This document shows, piece by piece, positions 27,854-35,979 of a stretch of DNA of 60,373 bases. The stretch's first letter is position 1; each line of letters opens with the position of its first letter. The notes beneath the pieces are model-generated. The model was not told the origin of the DNA. It searched no databases and saw nothing but the letters and a program-made list of their open reading frames with translations. Where the stretch lies: contig PMIJ01000187.1 of the NCBI GenBank assembly GCA_003157015.1, positions 1-60,373 on the forward strand, written 5' to 3'. This DNA is from Bacteroidales bacterium. Lineage in GTDB: Bacteria > Bacteroidota > Bacteroidia > Bacteroidales > VadinHA17. The translations under genes were made by a program, and so were the position numbers.

Positions 27854-28940
27854 TAGCAGGGTCAGATTTAAACCATGATAAGGCTCCTGTGGGACATATT
27901 TCAATACATTCTTTTGTCTTGCTTTTAAGCACATCTTCAAAGCTATTTGTAAGCGGTTCGGACAAAATGGTTACAAATCCCCTGTTTATAAAACATAGTG
28001 CAGGTTCAGTTGTACTGTCTTCACAAAGTCTTACACATAAGCCGCATTTTATACATTTTGCATTTTCAAAGATAAGGTTCGCTTTTCTGTTGATTTTTTT
28101 GACTGCCACCGAATTTACCAGTTTCCCAGACGGATTCTTCAGTGCAAGTTTCTCTCCTAGCTCCCTGAGATCACAGTTTTCTGAAGCTCTGCAATCACAA
28201 TGCATGCATGCTGATGCCTCATGTCTTGCAGATTCAATATCAGAAATAGCTGAGAAGCGTTTATTATCAACCTCGCATTCCTTGAGCCACTCATTCAATT
28301 CATTATCAGTCATTTTACCAGTAAGGGAGGTAAACCTTTTATTTTTTCTGGTAGGTCTTGCAGGTATTTTCTCTTGCTGGCTACCGGTGACTTCCGGATT
28401 GTTGCCAGATTTATTCTCAGGATATGATATATAGATTTGAAGATTTTTTATTGATATTTCTGTATCTACCTTTTTCCTGCGGCACGCGTTCTGGCAATAG
28501 CCAGGGCAGTTTATGCACCAGAGTGGCTCATTTTTGGTCTGGTCATCTGACAGAGCAGTGGCTTTAATAAAATTTCCGGATGCAATAAGCCTGTTTAGCA
28601 AAGGTATATTGTAACCAGCCGGGCATACTAAATGACAGGGTGCTTCACAGTCGGCACGGTGTTCTGAGAGAAGCAGCTCAACGGATTTTTTTCGCAGACC
28701 AATTACCTCATCGCTTGTAGTATCTATATCCATTCCATCCATAGCCTGGGCAGTGCAGGAAGGCAGAAATTTTCCGGTTACCCGGTCTTTTACCATACAT
28801 ACCATGCACGAAGTATAATGCTCAACCCCGTCGCTGTGGCAAAGCGTAGGTATATATATCCCCAAAGATTTTGCGGCTTCCAGGATAGTTGATCCGGCCG
28901 CAGTTGTAACCTCTTTATTATCTATATTAAGTTGTGGCAT
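27837..28940 (-). CDS. NuoG/HoxU-like Fe-S subunit without catalytic domain
   Basis: This 367-residue protein starts with a plant-type [2Fe-2S] domain (C34, C45, C48, C62). A histidine-cysteine cluster region follows (H94, C98, C102, C106), merging with a GltD-like helical ferredoxin segment (CINCPGYCQNACRRK). A C-terminal ferredoxin follows with CIKCGLCVRLC. The second C-terminal cluster keeps only CIEICPTGAL, lacking the two upstream cysteines of the usual CxxCxxCxxxCP. The architecture matches electron-transfer subunits of NAD(P)-linked hydrogenases and formate dehydrogenases, but it stops before any H-cluster or molybdopterin domain. It overlaps the NuoEF gene by 14 nt, so the two surely form one complex. 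Confidence 0.8.
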   Translation of the reverse strand: MPQLNIDNKEVTTAAGSTILEAAKSLGIYIPTLCHSDGVEHYTSCMVCMVKDRVTGKFLPSCTAQAMDGMDIDTTSDEVIGLRKKSVELLLSEHRADCEAPCHLVCPAGYNIPLLNRLIASGNFIKATALSDDQTKNEPLWCINCPGYCQNACRRKKVDTEISIKNLQIYISYPENKSGNNPEVTGSQQEKIPARPTRKNKRFTSLTGKMTDNELNEWLKECEVDNKRFSAISDIESARHEASACMHCDCRASENCDLRELGEKLALKNPSGKLVNSVAVKKINRKANLIFENAKCIKCGLCVRLCEDSTTEPALCFINRGFVTILSEPLTNSFEDVLKSKTKECIEICPTGALSWFKSDPANEIKL

Positions 28941-31353
28941 TTATATTCACTATTTCAACAGCATTTTCCGGACATACAATCCTGCAGTTATCACATTTAG
29001 TGCAAAGCTTCTGATCAATTTCATGTCTCTCGTACGGTTTGAAGGCAATTGCATTTACCGGGCATTCCTGGGAACATTTTGTGCATCCTGTACATTTTTC
29101 AGAAATCACATATTTCACAAGCGATTGACATTTCTTTGCCCTGCATATGCCTTTTGTATGTTCCTCATACTCCTCGCGGAAATATCTGAGACCGGTAATA
29201 ACCGGATTTGGTGCTGATTTTCCAAGACCGCACAGGCTTCCTTTTGCAACTGAAGTACATAGGGATTCCAGTTCATCCAGTTCAGCAGAAGTTGCCTTGC
29301 CCATACTCAGACGTTCCAGGATATCGAGCATTTTTTTGGTACCGACCCTGCAGAATGTACACTTACCGCATGATTGCTGATGCGTGAATGTAAGAAAGTA
29401 CTTGGCCATGTCGACCATACAATCTGCATCATCAAGCACTACCAGACCGCCTGATCCCATCATAGCACCCAGCTTTATCAGCTCTTCATAATCTATTGGA
29501 GTATCAGCAAGACTCTCGGGTATGCATCCGCCGGAAGGTCCGCCAATCTGGACTGCCTTAAATTTTCTTCCCGGGGCAACACCGTTTCCGATATTCTCTA
29601 CTATTTCACGAATAGTAGTTCCCATTGCAACTTCGATAAGGCCACCTCTTGCCACTTTACCTGCAAGAGCAAAAACCTTGGTCCCCTTGCTTTTAGATGT
29701 ACCAATCTTCTTAAATTCTTCGGCCCCGTGGTTTATTATCCATGAAACCAGGGATAATGTTTCAACATTATTTACCAGGGTCGGAGCCTCCCTGAATCCT
29801 CTAATTGCAGGGAAAGGAGGCCTGAGATGGGGAGTTCCGCGTTTCCCTTCCATTGATGCTATAAGGGCAGTCTCCTCGCCACACACAAATGCCCCTGCGC
29901 CTTCGAATATTGAAATATTGAAGGAAAACCCTGTGCCTTTTATGTTATCACCTATCAGGCCGTCCTTCCTGCATAAATTGATTGCATTCCTGATCCTTAA
30001 GACAGCAAGAGGGTATTCTGCCCTGATATAAAAAATTCCATTCTCAGCACCAGTAGCAAGGCCGGCTATCAGCATCCCTTCGATTATCCTGAATGGAAAT
30101 GATTCCAGGAGCATTCGGTCCATAAATGCGCCAGGGTCTCCTTCATCTCCATTGCATACAACATACTTTCTGTCACCCACGGAATTTCTGAATATTTCCC
30201 ATTTCTTTCCTGTTGGAAAACCTGCACCTCCACGACCTCTTAATCCGCTTTCCCTGATGATGTTTATGAGCTCACTTTTGTCGCTGAACAGAAGGCATTT
30301 ATTAAAGGCACTGAATCCATCAAAAAGCAAATATTCGTCGAGGGATTCAGGTGACATAGTCCCGCTCTTTTCTGTAGCAATATGCAGCTGATTCTGAAGG
30401 AAGCTGATAAGTATCTCTTCTCTTTTTTCCTGAGGAACCAGGGCAGGATTCAGTAGTTTACTGTCATTCACAAATGTATCAACAAGGTCATTTATCCTGA
30501 ATTTCAGCTTTTTATTTACGGAACGTGGCATAATATGCTTGAGGATTATATCCTCCACCTGATCCTTTCTGACATTTGTATATCTTGAAACAGAGTTGCC
30601 TCCGGTGATTATTTCCATAAGAGGAGTCTGGTTGCAAACTCCCACACATCCGACTGGCTTCAGGGCAACATCAAGGTCATATTTATGTCTGATATCAATA
30701 ATCTCGGAGAGGATCTCCCTGCTGCCTCCTGCAACACAGCAAGACCCAAGTCCGATCCTGATTTCGGAAGCTACCGATGATTGGTTCTTTAATTCTGTAC
30801 TCTTTTTTCTGGAGGATACTTGATGGAGAAAATCGGCAATTACCATGTCGACCCCGGCAGGGCTGACATGTCCGTATGTCTTGTCGTCGATCTGTACAAC
30901 GGGAGCAAGTGTACAGCATCCAAGACAGGCTACTTCCTCAACAGAGAAAAGCATATCGGAAGTATTGCCTGAATCCGGTTCCAGTTTCAGTTCCCTTCTG
31001 AATGCATCGGAGACAAGGTTTGCTCCTTTTACATGACAGGCAGTTCCCTGACAGATCTTTATAATATGTCTCCCAGCCGGAATATGCCTGAACTGAGAAT
31101 AAAATGTTGAAACACCTGATATCTGACCAGGTGTAATCTCAGTGATCTTACATATATGTTTAAGCGCCTCGGAAGGTATATAATTGAGTCTCTTCTGAAC
31201 CTCCTGCAGGATCGGGATCACTTTATCCTTTTCCTTTCCTGTAAACGCAACAACTTCCTCAACCACATTAATTACAGTGGTCAGATCACTTTCAGTGCAG
31301 TTGCACTCCTTTATAGTATTTTCTTCCTTGTTTTTCAATCCTTTGCTATACAA
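28927..31353 (-). CDS. Fused NuoE-NuoF flavoprotein (NAD(P)H diaphorase) with C-terminal ferredoxin
   Basis: This 808-residue fusion has a NuoE-like thioredoxin-fold domain with [2Fe-2S] ligands C101, C106, C143 and C147, and a second thioredoxin-like domain (C205/C206, C236, C240). The NuoF domain has GLRGRGGAGFPTGKKW (about 370-385), NGDEGDPGAFMDR (about 401-413), GAGAFVCGEETAL and CGKCTFCRVGT. A 2x[4Fe-4S] ferredoxin lies at about 745-803. HydB/HndC-type proteins bind FMN and NAD(P)H; here the NuoE partner is in the same chain. No ATG fits: the start is a TTG at 31353, preceded by AAAGGA, or the TTG at 31338, which overlaps the upstream stop as TTGA. Confidence 0.88.
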   Translation of the reverse strand: MYSKGLKNKEENTIKECNCTESDLTTVINVVEEVVAFTGKEKDKVIPILQEVQKRLNYIPSEALKHICKITEITPGQISGVSTFYSQFRHIPAGRHIIKICQGTACHVKGANLVSDAFRRELKLEPDSGNTSDMLFSVEEVACLGCCTLAPVVQIDDKTYGHVSPAGVDMVIADFLHQVSSRKKSTELKNQSSVASEIRIGLGSCCVAGGSREILSEIIDIRHKYDLDVALKPVGCVGVCNQTPLMEIITGGNSVSRYTNVRKDQVEDIILKHIMPRSVNKKLKFRINDLVDTFVNDSKLLNPALVPQEKREEILISFLQNQLHIATEKSGTMSPESLDEYLLFDGFSAFNKCLLFSDKSELINIIRESGLRGRGGAGFPTGKKWEIFRNSVGDRKYVVCNGDEGDPGAFMDRMLLESFPFRIIEGMLIAGLATGAENGIFYIRAEYPLAVLRIRNAINLCRKDGLIGDNIKGTGFSFNISIFEGAGAFVCGEETALIASMEGKRGTPHLRPPFPAIRGFREAPTLVNNVETLSLVSWIINHGAEEFKKIGTSKSKGTKVFALAGKVARGGLIEVAMGTTIREIVENIGNGVAPGRKFKAVQIGGPSGGCIPESLADTPIDYEELIKLGAMMGSGGLVVLDDADCMVDMAKYFLTFTHQQSCGKCTFCRVGTKKMLDILERLSMGKATSAELDELESLCTSVAKGSLCGLGKSAPNPVITGLRYFREEYEEHTKGICRAKKCQSLVKYVISEKCTGCTKCSQECPVNAIAFKPYERHEIDQKLCTKCDNCRIVCPENAVEIVNINATT

Positions 31354-33032
31354 AATAAATTATCCTTTCCCCTCAGATATATCCTGCCGTCAGAAAATGC
31401 AGGTGAGCTGTCGGAATTTTCGCCAAGTGGTGATTCAGCAAGAAGTTTGAATTTCCCCGTAGCATCGGCAACATGCATTATCCCTTGCCTGTCAATCATC
31501 CATAACTTATCATCACAGATTATTGGCGATGCATAGAAAGGATTATTGAAGTAATGTGACCAGAGAGTATCGCCCTTTTGAGCATTGTAGCAGACGGCAT
31601 CTCCATTTCCGGTTGTAAGGAACAGGAACTGGTCATTAGCCACCGGACTTGAGGCATCAGGAGTGAAGGTATTGTCCTCCCACACTGTGGATCCGGTTTT
31701 CCCGGGCTTTAGGGCAATCAGCTTTGCATAATCAGTAACCACATAAACAAACCTGCTGTTTACTGCCGGAGATGGAGCAACATCTCCTGAAACCCCTGGT
31801 TGACTCCAAAGCTCAGCACCGGTTGTGGGATCGTAGGATGATACATTTGGGTTTCCATTTATTATAACCTGAGTCTGACCATCAATACTTGCTAAAACAG
31901 GAGAAGCCCATACAGGTCTGCCTGTCCGGGGTGTTTCCCATTTCTGTTCTCCGCTGGAAAGATCAAAACCCTTGATTGCGATCTTTGCGTCGCTGTCGTA
32001 CTGAACTATCAATATTTTACCATAAATAAGAAGAGATGCTGCATAACCATATGCACTCTTCGGTACTCCTATATTTTTACCCCAAAGCCTCTTGCCATCT
32101 AAGTCTAAACAAATCAGGTTACCATTACCGAATATTGCACAAACCACTTCACCATTAACTGCAGCGGTAGGAACAGCCATCCCGGCTTCCGGGTCGCTCT
32201 CCGGTATTTCTTTCGATGCTCCGGGAAAATCAGAGGCAGATGCTGTCCAGAGAATTTCTCCTTTTATTTTGTCGATGCAGTATACTTCCAGTATTCCTGC
32301 TCTTATTCCTGTCAGAAAAAGCTTGTTGCCCCAGATAACCGGTGAATTTTTCCCGTGACCCGGCACAGGAATTTTCCACTTAATGTTCTTTCCGTCCTTC
32401 CCGTTCCATTCAACCGGATATCCTGTTCCGCCTGCTATTCCCCTCGATCCTTCACCCCTGAAGAATGGGTAATTAGTACTTCCTGCCAGCATAGCAGCAG
32501 GCCCGATATTTTTAACTTCTTTGGTGTTTTGTCCGACCTCTGCAACCTTGACTCCCGTTTCAGGAAGTGAACCCCTGAGCATAAATGAAGAGATTATTGC
32601 TACAACTGTAATAAATGCAGCTGCTGAGATCAGGTATACCCTATATTTCTTCTTCTGGCTGACAATATCTGGTTTCTCAGATGAAAAAGCAGGTTCAGGC
32701 TTCTCAGATCCTGCAATTAATCGTCGTGTGAGAACAAAAATTAATGCCCCTGCAATAAGAAGGTAAGAACCTGTCTCGACCTGCCAGCGTGATGAAAAAT
32801 AAGCACGGCGCGCCATAAGGTCCATAGCTCTGACCTCTTCAGCTATATTCTTGTCTGATGGATCCTTGTCGTATTGTTCTTTTATTGAAGCAAGAGATTG
32901 ACTGTCGAGAGGTTTCACCACTTTAAGCTGAATAAGTCCGAGTATCATTGTGACTGCGACAATAAGCGTAAAAATAGCAGCGACCTGGCTTACACCACTT
33001 AAAATTTTTATGTCTTTATCCGATAATTTCAT
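31335..33032 (-). CDS. PQQ-like beta-propeller fused to three membrane helices
   Basis: This 565-residue protein has hydrophobic helices at about residues 13-33, 86-104 and 131-151, with a charged loop between the first two (PLDSQSLASIKEQYDKDP, then AMDLMARRAYFSSRW). From about residue 185 comes a propeller opening with YPFFRGEGSRGIAGG and IKWKIPVPGHGKNSPVIWG. The ATG at 33032 overlaps the preceding stop as ATGA, so it is chosen over a TTG at 33059. The anchor would hold the propeller on the periplasmic face. The membrane part could touch the quinone pool or the NapH-like neighbour; that is inference. Confidence 0.8.
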   Translation of the reverse strand: MKLSDKDIKILSGVSQVAAIFTLIVAVTMILGLIQLKVVKPLDSQSLASIKEQYDKDPSDKNIAEEVRAMDLMARRAYFSSRWQVETGSYLLIAGALIFVLTRRLIAGSEKPEPAFSSEKPDIVSQKKKYRVYLISAAAFITVVAIISSFMLRGSLPETGVKVAEVGQNTKEVKNIGPAAMLAGSTNYPFFRGEGSRGIAGGTGYPVEWNGKDGKNIKWKIPVPGHGKNSPVIWGNKLFLTGIRAGILEVYCIDKIKGEILWTASASDFPGASKEIPESDPEAGMAVPTAAVNGEVVCAIFGNGNLICLDLDGKRLWGKNIGVPKSAYGYAASLLIYGKILIVQYDSDAKIAIKGFDLSSGEQKWETPRTGRPVWASPVLASIDGQTQVIINGNPNVSSYDPTTGAELWSQPGVSGDVAPSPAVNSRFVYVVTDYAKLIALKPGKTGSTVWEDNTFTPDASSPVANDQFLFLTTGNGDAVCYNAQKGDTLWSHYFNNPFYASPIICDDKLWMIDRQGIMHVADATGKFKLLAESPLGENSDSSPAFSDGRIYLRGKDNLFCIAKD

Positions 33033-34315
33033 TTTGATATTTTTGGCTCTATTGGACAATATTCAAAGCATTTGCCACAGCTGAAACATTTTCCCTGGTT
33101 CGGCTTATATTCGGTTCGGGTTTTCCTGATTGTCAGACTGAAAAGGCCTGCGCCAAGGGATAATCCCAGGAACATTCCGACCCATGGAGTTCCTTTCCTG
33201 AATCTTCCCAGTATTAATGATTCTTCAGTGAAAAGCTGTTCTTCGGTTTTTCCTGATTCCTTAAAGGCTGCCGCGGCCTTTGACAATGCCGGAACTCCTC
33301 TTTCCTTCTCCAGCCTTATTTCCCTGGCCAGCCTTACATTACTGTTGACGGCTGATAGTGCAGGAGAGAGGTTATATAGAAGGAATGCGCCTGCAACAGT
33401 CATAACAGGGATTAGCATCAAATAGAGAATGAATCTTTTTCTTGAAGTTTCTTTCGGTTCTGTTTTTTTCAGATCGTCAGAAGGAAGTATAGCATCGTAC
33501 GGGCAGCATTCTTCGCAGAGCCTGCAGTTAGTGCACTCCGCAGGTGTTATGGTAAGATGCTTCCCTGAAAACCTCGAAAAAATATTCAGAAGGACCCCAT
33601 AGGGGCAGAGATATCTGCAATAAGGGCGGTTTACGAATATCCCGACAACAAGCAGAAGTACGCCGAATATTATCATTGTAAAGGGTGCGTTGAGTCTGAA
33701 AATGCCTACGAAGGGGTCATACCTGCAGATGACGAACTGACTTTGGGTTGCGGCAAAAAGAATCGATAGTCCAAGATATACGAATGGGATTGAGGCAAGA
33801 ACCGCTTCAACACTCTTATGAATTCTGACAGGTCTGAACCCTGTCAGTTCCTGGATTGCACCAAGAGGGCACACTCCGGCACAGAATACCCTGCCATAAA
33901 GAAGGGCAAAGACTAGCGGGATTATGAAAAATAATATTGCAGAAAGCGGAATCGAGTAATTATTGTTAAAAAGTGCAAGTGAAATATTCTGCACGGAACC
34001 AATCGAACATATGCATCCCTGTCTGTAAAAGCCGAAATAGGCAAGAGAGAAAACCGACATCCATATTATTCCTTTTCTGGATCTCTTCTTTATCGCGAGC
34101 CACGATGTAATGCTGAGTGCAGCGATAAGAACAGCCACATCAGCATATTCCCACATTGGCCCACGCTGGTTCAGAAGCTGGTGGGTTGGTGTCTGGTAAC
34201 CCGATTCAAATTCCGGTCGGGGGAACCGTTGCTGCTGCTGGCGTTCCTGGGAGTAGGTCACCGAATGACAGATCAGCAAAACTGCAACTAATATATATGG
34301 AAGATACTTTTTCAA
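33029..34315 (-). CDS. NapH/NosR-like polytopic membrane protein with several [4Fe-4S] sites
   Basis: This 428-residue protein has a signal-like N-terminal helix (ending SVTYSQ), several membrane helices and conserved cysteine motifs in order: GCICS, FCAGVCPLGAIQEL, YCRYLCPYG, a ferredoxin CTNCRLCEECCPYDA, another helix and large loop, and a C-terminal CFSCGKCFEYCP. The CxxxCP pairs next to helices are the NapH/NosR hallmark; those proteins carry electrons from menaquinol across the membrane. The start is a TTG at 34315, since no ATG gives the signal sequence. It begins 4 nt after the Tat ferredoxin, echoing the napG-napH gene order. Confidence 0.85.
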   Translation of the reverse strand: MKKYLPYILVAVLLICHSVTYSQERQQQQRFPRPEFESGYQTPTHQLLNQRGPMWEYADVAVLIAALSITSWLAIKKRSRKGIIWMSVFSLAYFGFYRQGCICSIGSVQNISLALFNNNYSIPLSAILFFIIPLVFALLYGRVFCAGVCPLGAIQELTGFRPVRIHKSVEAVLASIPFVYLGLSILFAATQSQFVICRYDPFVGIFRLNAPFTMIIFGVLLLVVGIFVNRPYCRYLCPYGVLLNIFSRFSGKHLTITPAECTNCRLCEECCPYDAILPSDDLKKTEPKETSRKRFILYLMLIPVMTVAGAFLLYNLSPALSAVNSNVRLAREIRLEKERGVPALSKAAAAFKESGKTEEQLFTEESLILGRFRKGTPWVGMFLGLSLGAGLFSLTIRKTRTEYKPNQGKCFSCGKCFEYCPIEPKISK

Positions 34316-34319
34316 CTTT

Positions 34320-34877
34320 TCAGGTTTTTCTTATATATGGCTGATCTGCAGGTACCCTTATAACGGCATTTGACGGACAAGTTCGTGCTATGGAGCATTC
34401 ATTGCAGTTCACACAGATATCGTGTCTTATCTGCATATACAGCGATCCATTTCCAAAATCGCCGCATCCCTTTACACATTTTGCACAACCGTCGCAAAGT
34501 TTCTCGTCAATTGTATACTCGAAATAGGGCTCTTCAATAAACCTTCTTTTAATAGCCCCGGTCGGACACAGCTGGTTCTCAGCAGCTGTACTGATTGTCT
34601 TGGCACCCTGTCGCAGGAATCCACCACAGAGGTCGCAATAACCGCACATTTTAAAAGCATGTGTACATTTTGAAGCAGAAGGGGTGAGGACGCAATTAGT
34701 TTTACATTGTCCGCATTGAGTACATTTGTAGGGATCGATCTGCCAGACGTATCCCTTAACATTTGTCTTCCTTACCAGCAGAACAGGAAGGACAAGCAGA
34801 GGTGAGGCCACAAGTATTTTGCCGGCAGTCCTCACGAAATCTCTTCTTGACTGATATTTATTCTTATCGTTTCCCAT
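34320..34877 (-). CDS. Tat-type polyferredoxin (NapG-like)
   Basis: This 186-residue protein has a twin-arginine signal (SRRDFVR, Arg11-Arg12, then a hydrophobic stretch to about residue 36) and no clear cleavage site, so it may stay anchored. It then has ferredoxin motifs: CTQCGQCKTNC, CGYCDLCGG with LCPTGAI, CDGCAKCVKGC, and CVNCNECSIARTCP. That is enough cysteines for four [4Fe-4S] clusters, as in NapG. It acts in the periplasm with the folded cofactor exported by Tat. The ATG at 34877 is chosen because it starts the Tat signal; it lies inside the end of the 62-residue gene (14-nt overlap). Confidence 0.87.
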   Translation of the reverse strand: MGNDKNKYQSRRDFVRTAGKILVASPLLVLPVLLVRKTNVKGYVWQIDPYKCTQCGQCKTNCVLTPSASKCTHAFKMCGYCDLCGGFLRQGAKTISTAAENQLCPTGAIKRRFIEEPYFEYTIDEKLCDGCAKCVKGCGDFGNGSLYMQIRHDICVNCNECSIARTCPSNAVIRVPADQPYIRKT

Positions 34878-35052
34878 CTTTACGAGATAAATATTTAAAA
34901 CAATCCTGTTCTCCTGAGCATAATCCATTGCCGGGACATGAGTTACAGTCAGAATTACTGACGATCCTGTTTCCCATTGCAACTGCAATCAGTGCTAAAA
35001 GGCCGAAAAGCAGGTACCTTATAAATTGTTTAATGAATTTGCCCCTTTTCAT
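34864..35052 (-). CDS. Small one-helix membrane protein with a four-cysteine tail
   Basis: This 62-residue protein has a basic N-terminus, one membrane helix (about residues 9-26) and a short tail with CNSCPGNGLCSGEQDC. The helix and positive-inside rule put the cysteines outside the cytoplasm. Four cysteines in sixteen residues could bind a metal or Fe-S cluster or form disulfides. It is accepted as a real gene because it fills the space between two operon genes exactly, 5 nt after one and overlapping the next by 14 nt, and starts with ATG. I recognise no family. A role as a cluster donor or small subunit of the NapGH-like complex is a guess. Confidence 0.65.
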   Translation of the reverse strand: MKRGKFIKQFIRYLLFGLLALIAVAMGNRIVSNSDCNSCPGNGLCSGEQDCFKYLSRKDGKR

Positions 35053-35057
35053 TATTT

Positions 35058-35978
35058 CTATTTTTTATTGAAAACATAAACTTTCGAATCAGCAGGATTT
35101 GCACCATATATTATTTTGCCATCCAATGAAGCCACATCAATAGGAATCGATGGAGTAAACTTGTTAACTGATGAAATGAATTCCACGAATTCTCCTTTAC
35201 TATTCAGGATCTTTATCCGGTTAATTCCTTTTTCAGCAGTGATGAATCCTCCTGGAAAAAGGGTAAAGTGAGCCGGGTTGCAGCAACCGCAGTAAAACTC
35301 AGGAGCTGTTCCGGTTCCACCAAATTGTTCAATCATAGTTCCGTCAATCTTCCTTTTTTCAATACGGTGTTTTCCTGTATTTGCCACATAAATGAAGTTT
35401 GCAGCATCAATAGCTACATCAAAATACGGGCTTGGTAAGATAAAAGGCTCTCCGCTTTTCCCGATCATCGATTTAAGATTCCCTTTTTTATCAAGGACCA
35501 TTAATACTTTATTACCGGCGTCAGCAAATACCACGAATGATTTGTTTGCTGATAGGGAGGTGATCATTGCACTATCCTCAAACGGACCCCATTCTCCAAT
35601 TTTTCTTCCTTCAGAATTAAGCAATCGTATAGTCTCAGTTGTAGCGGTAAAGATCGTATCTCCTGAAGTTGATATTGCCGTAACTGGTTTATCAGTTTTA
35701 TTGTTCCACAGCATTCTCAATTCAGGATCATAGCATGCAACAAAGCTGTCACCACCAATTACCACATTGCCATTTTTAATAATCCCTACTGATTCAACCT
35801 TACCTGATGCAGGATCGATTGTAGAGGTGATTTTCCATGAATCAGCAATTTCAGGGATTACTGTATTTGAACTCTCAGCCACGTTCTCTTCTTTTCTGAA
35901 AGCAACATCGTAGATGATGTACCCCAGAAAAAGCAATATGATAAGGATTATTAATCCTGATGCAACTTTTTTATCCAT
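35058..35978 (-). CDS. Membrane-anchored NHL-like beta-propeller with CGCCNP motif
   Basis: This 306-residue protein has one N-terminal helix (about residues 5-24) and a propeller with blades such as VIGGDSFVACYDPELRMLW, IRLLNSEGRKIGEWGP and IYVANTGKHRIEKRKIDG; the last is NHL-like. A striking YCGCCNPAHFTLFPGG insertion near residues 226-241 contains three cysteines and a histidine, suggestive of a metal or Fe-S site. The ATG at 35978 begins 1 nt after the preceding gene's stop; a longer frame to 36005 is rejected. It lies between the anchored PQQ-like protein and the small cysteine protein, so a place in the extracytoplasmic part of the complex is inferred. Confidence 0.75.
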   Translation of the reverse strand: MDKKVASGLIILIILLFLGYIIYDVAFRKEENVAESSNTVIPEIADSWKITSTIDPASGKVESVGIIKNGNVVIGGDSFVACYDPELRMLWNNKTDKPVTAISTSGDTIFTATTETIRLLNSEGRKIGEWGPFEDSAMITSLSANKSFVVFADAGNKVLMVLDKKGNLKSMIGKSGEPFILPSPYFDVAIDAANFIYVANTGKHRIEKRKIDGTMIEQFGGTGTAPEFYCGCCNPAHFTLFPGGFITAEKGINRIKILNSKGEFVEFISSVNKFTPSIPIDVASLDGKIIYGANPADSKVYVFNKK

Positions 35979-35979
35979 T

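Noticed and set aside
27889..28434. 181-codon plus-strand open frame antisense to the NuoG-like gene
   Set aside because: It is an antisense shadow; the minus-strand protein has clear Fe-S motifs and operon overlap.
29522..30031. 169-codon plus-strand open frame antisense to NuoF
   Set aside because: It lies fully inside the conserved FMN/NAD-binding part of the opposite strand and has no motif of its own.
26741..34315. Bifurcating [FeFe]-hydrogenase or respiratory complex I locus
   Set aside because: NuoEF and NuoG-like genes fit, but no H-cluster motif, no NuoBCDHIJKLMN genes and no maturation genes are present.
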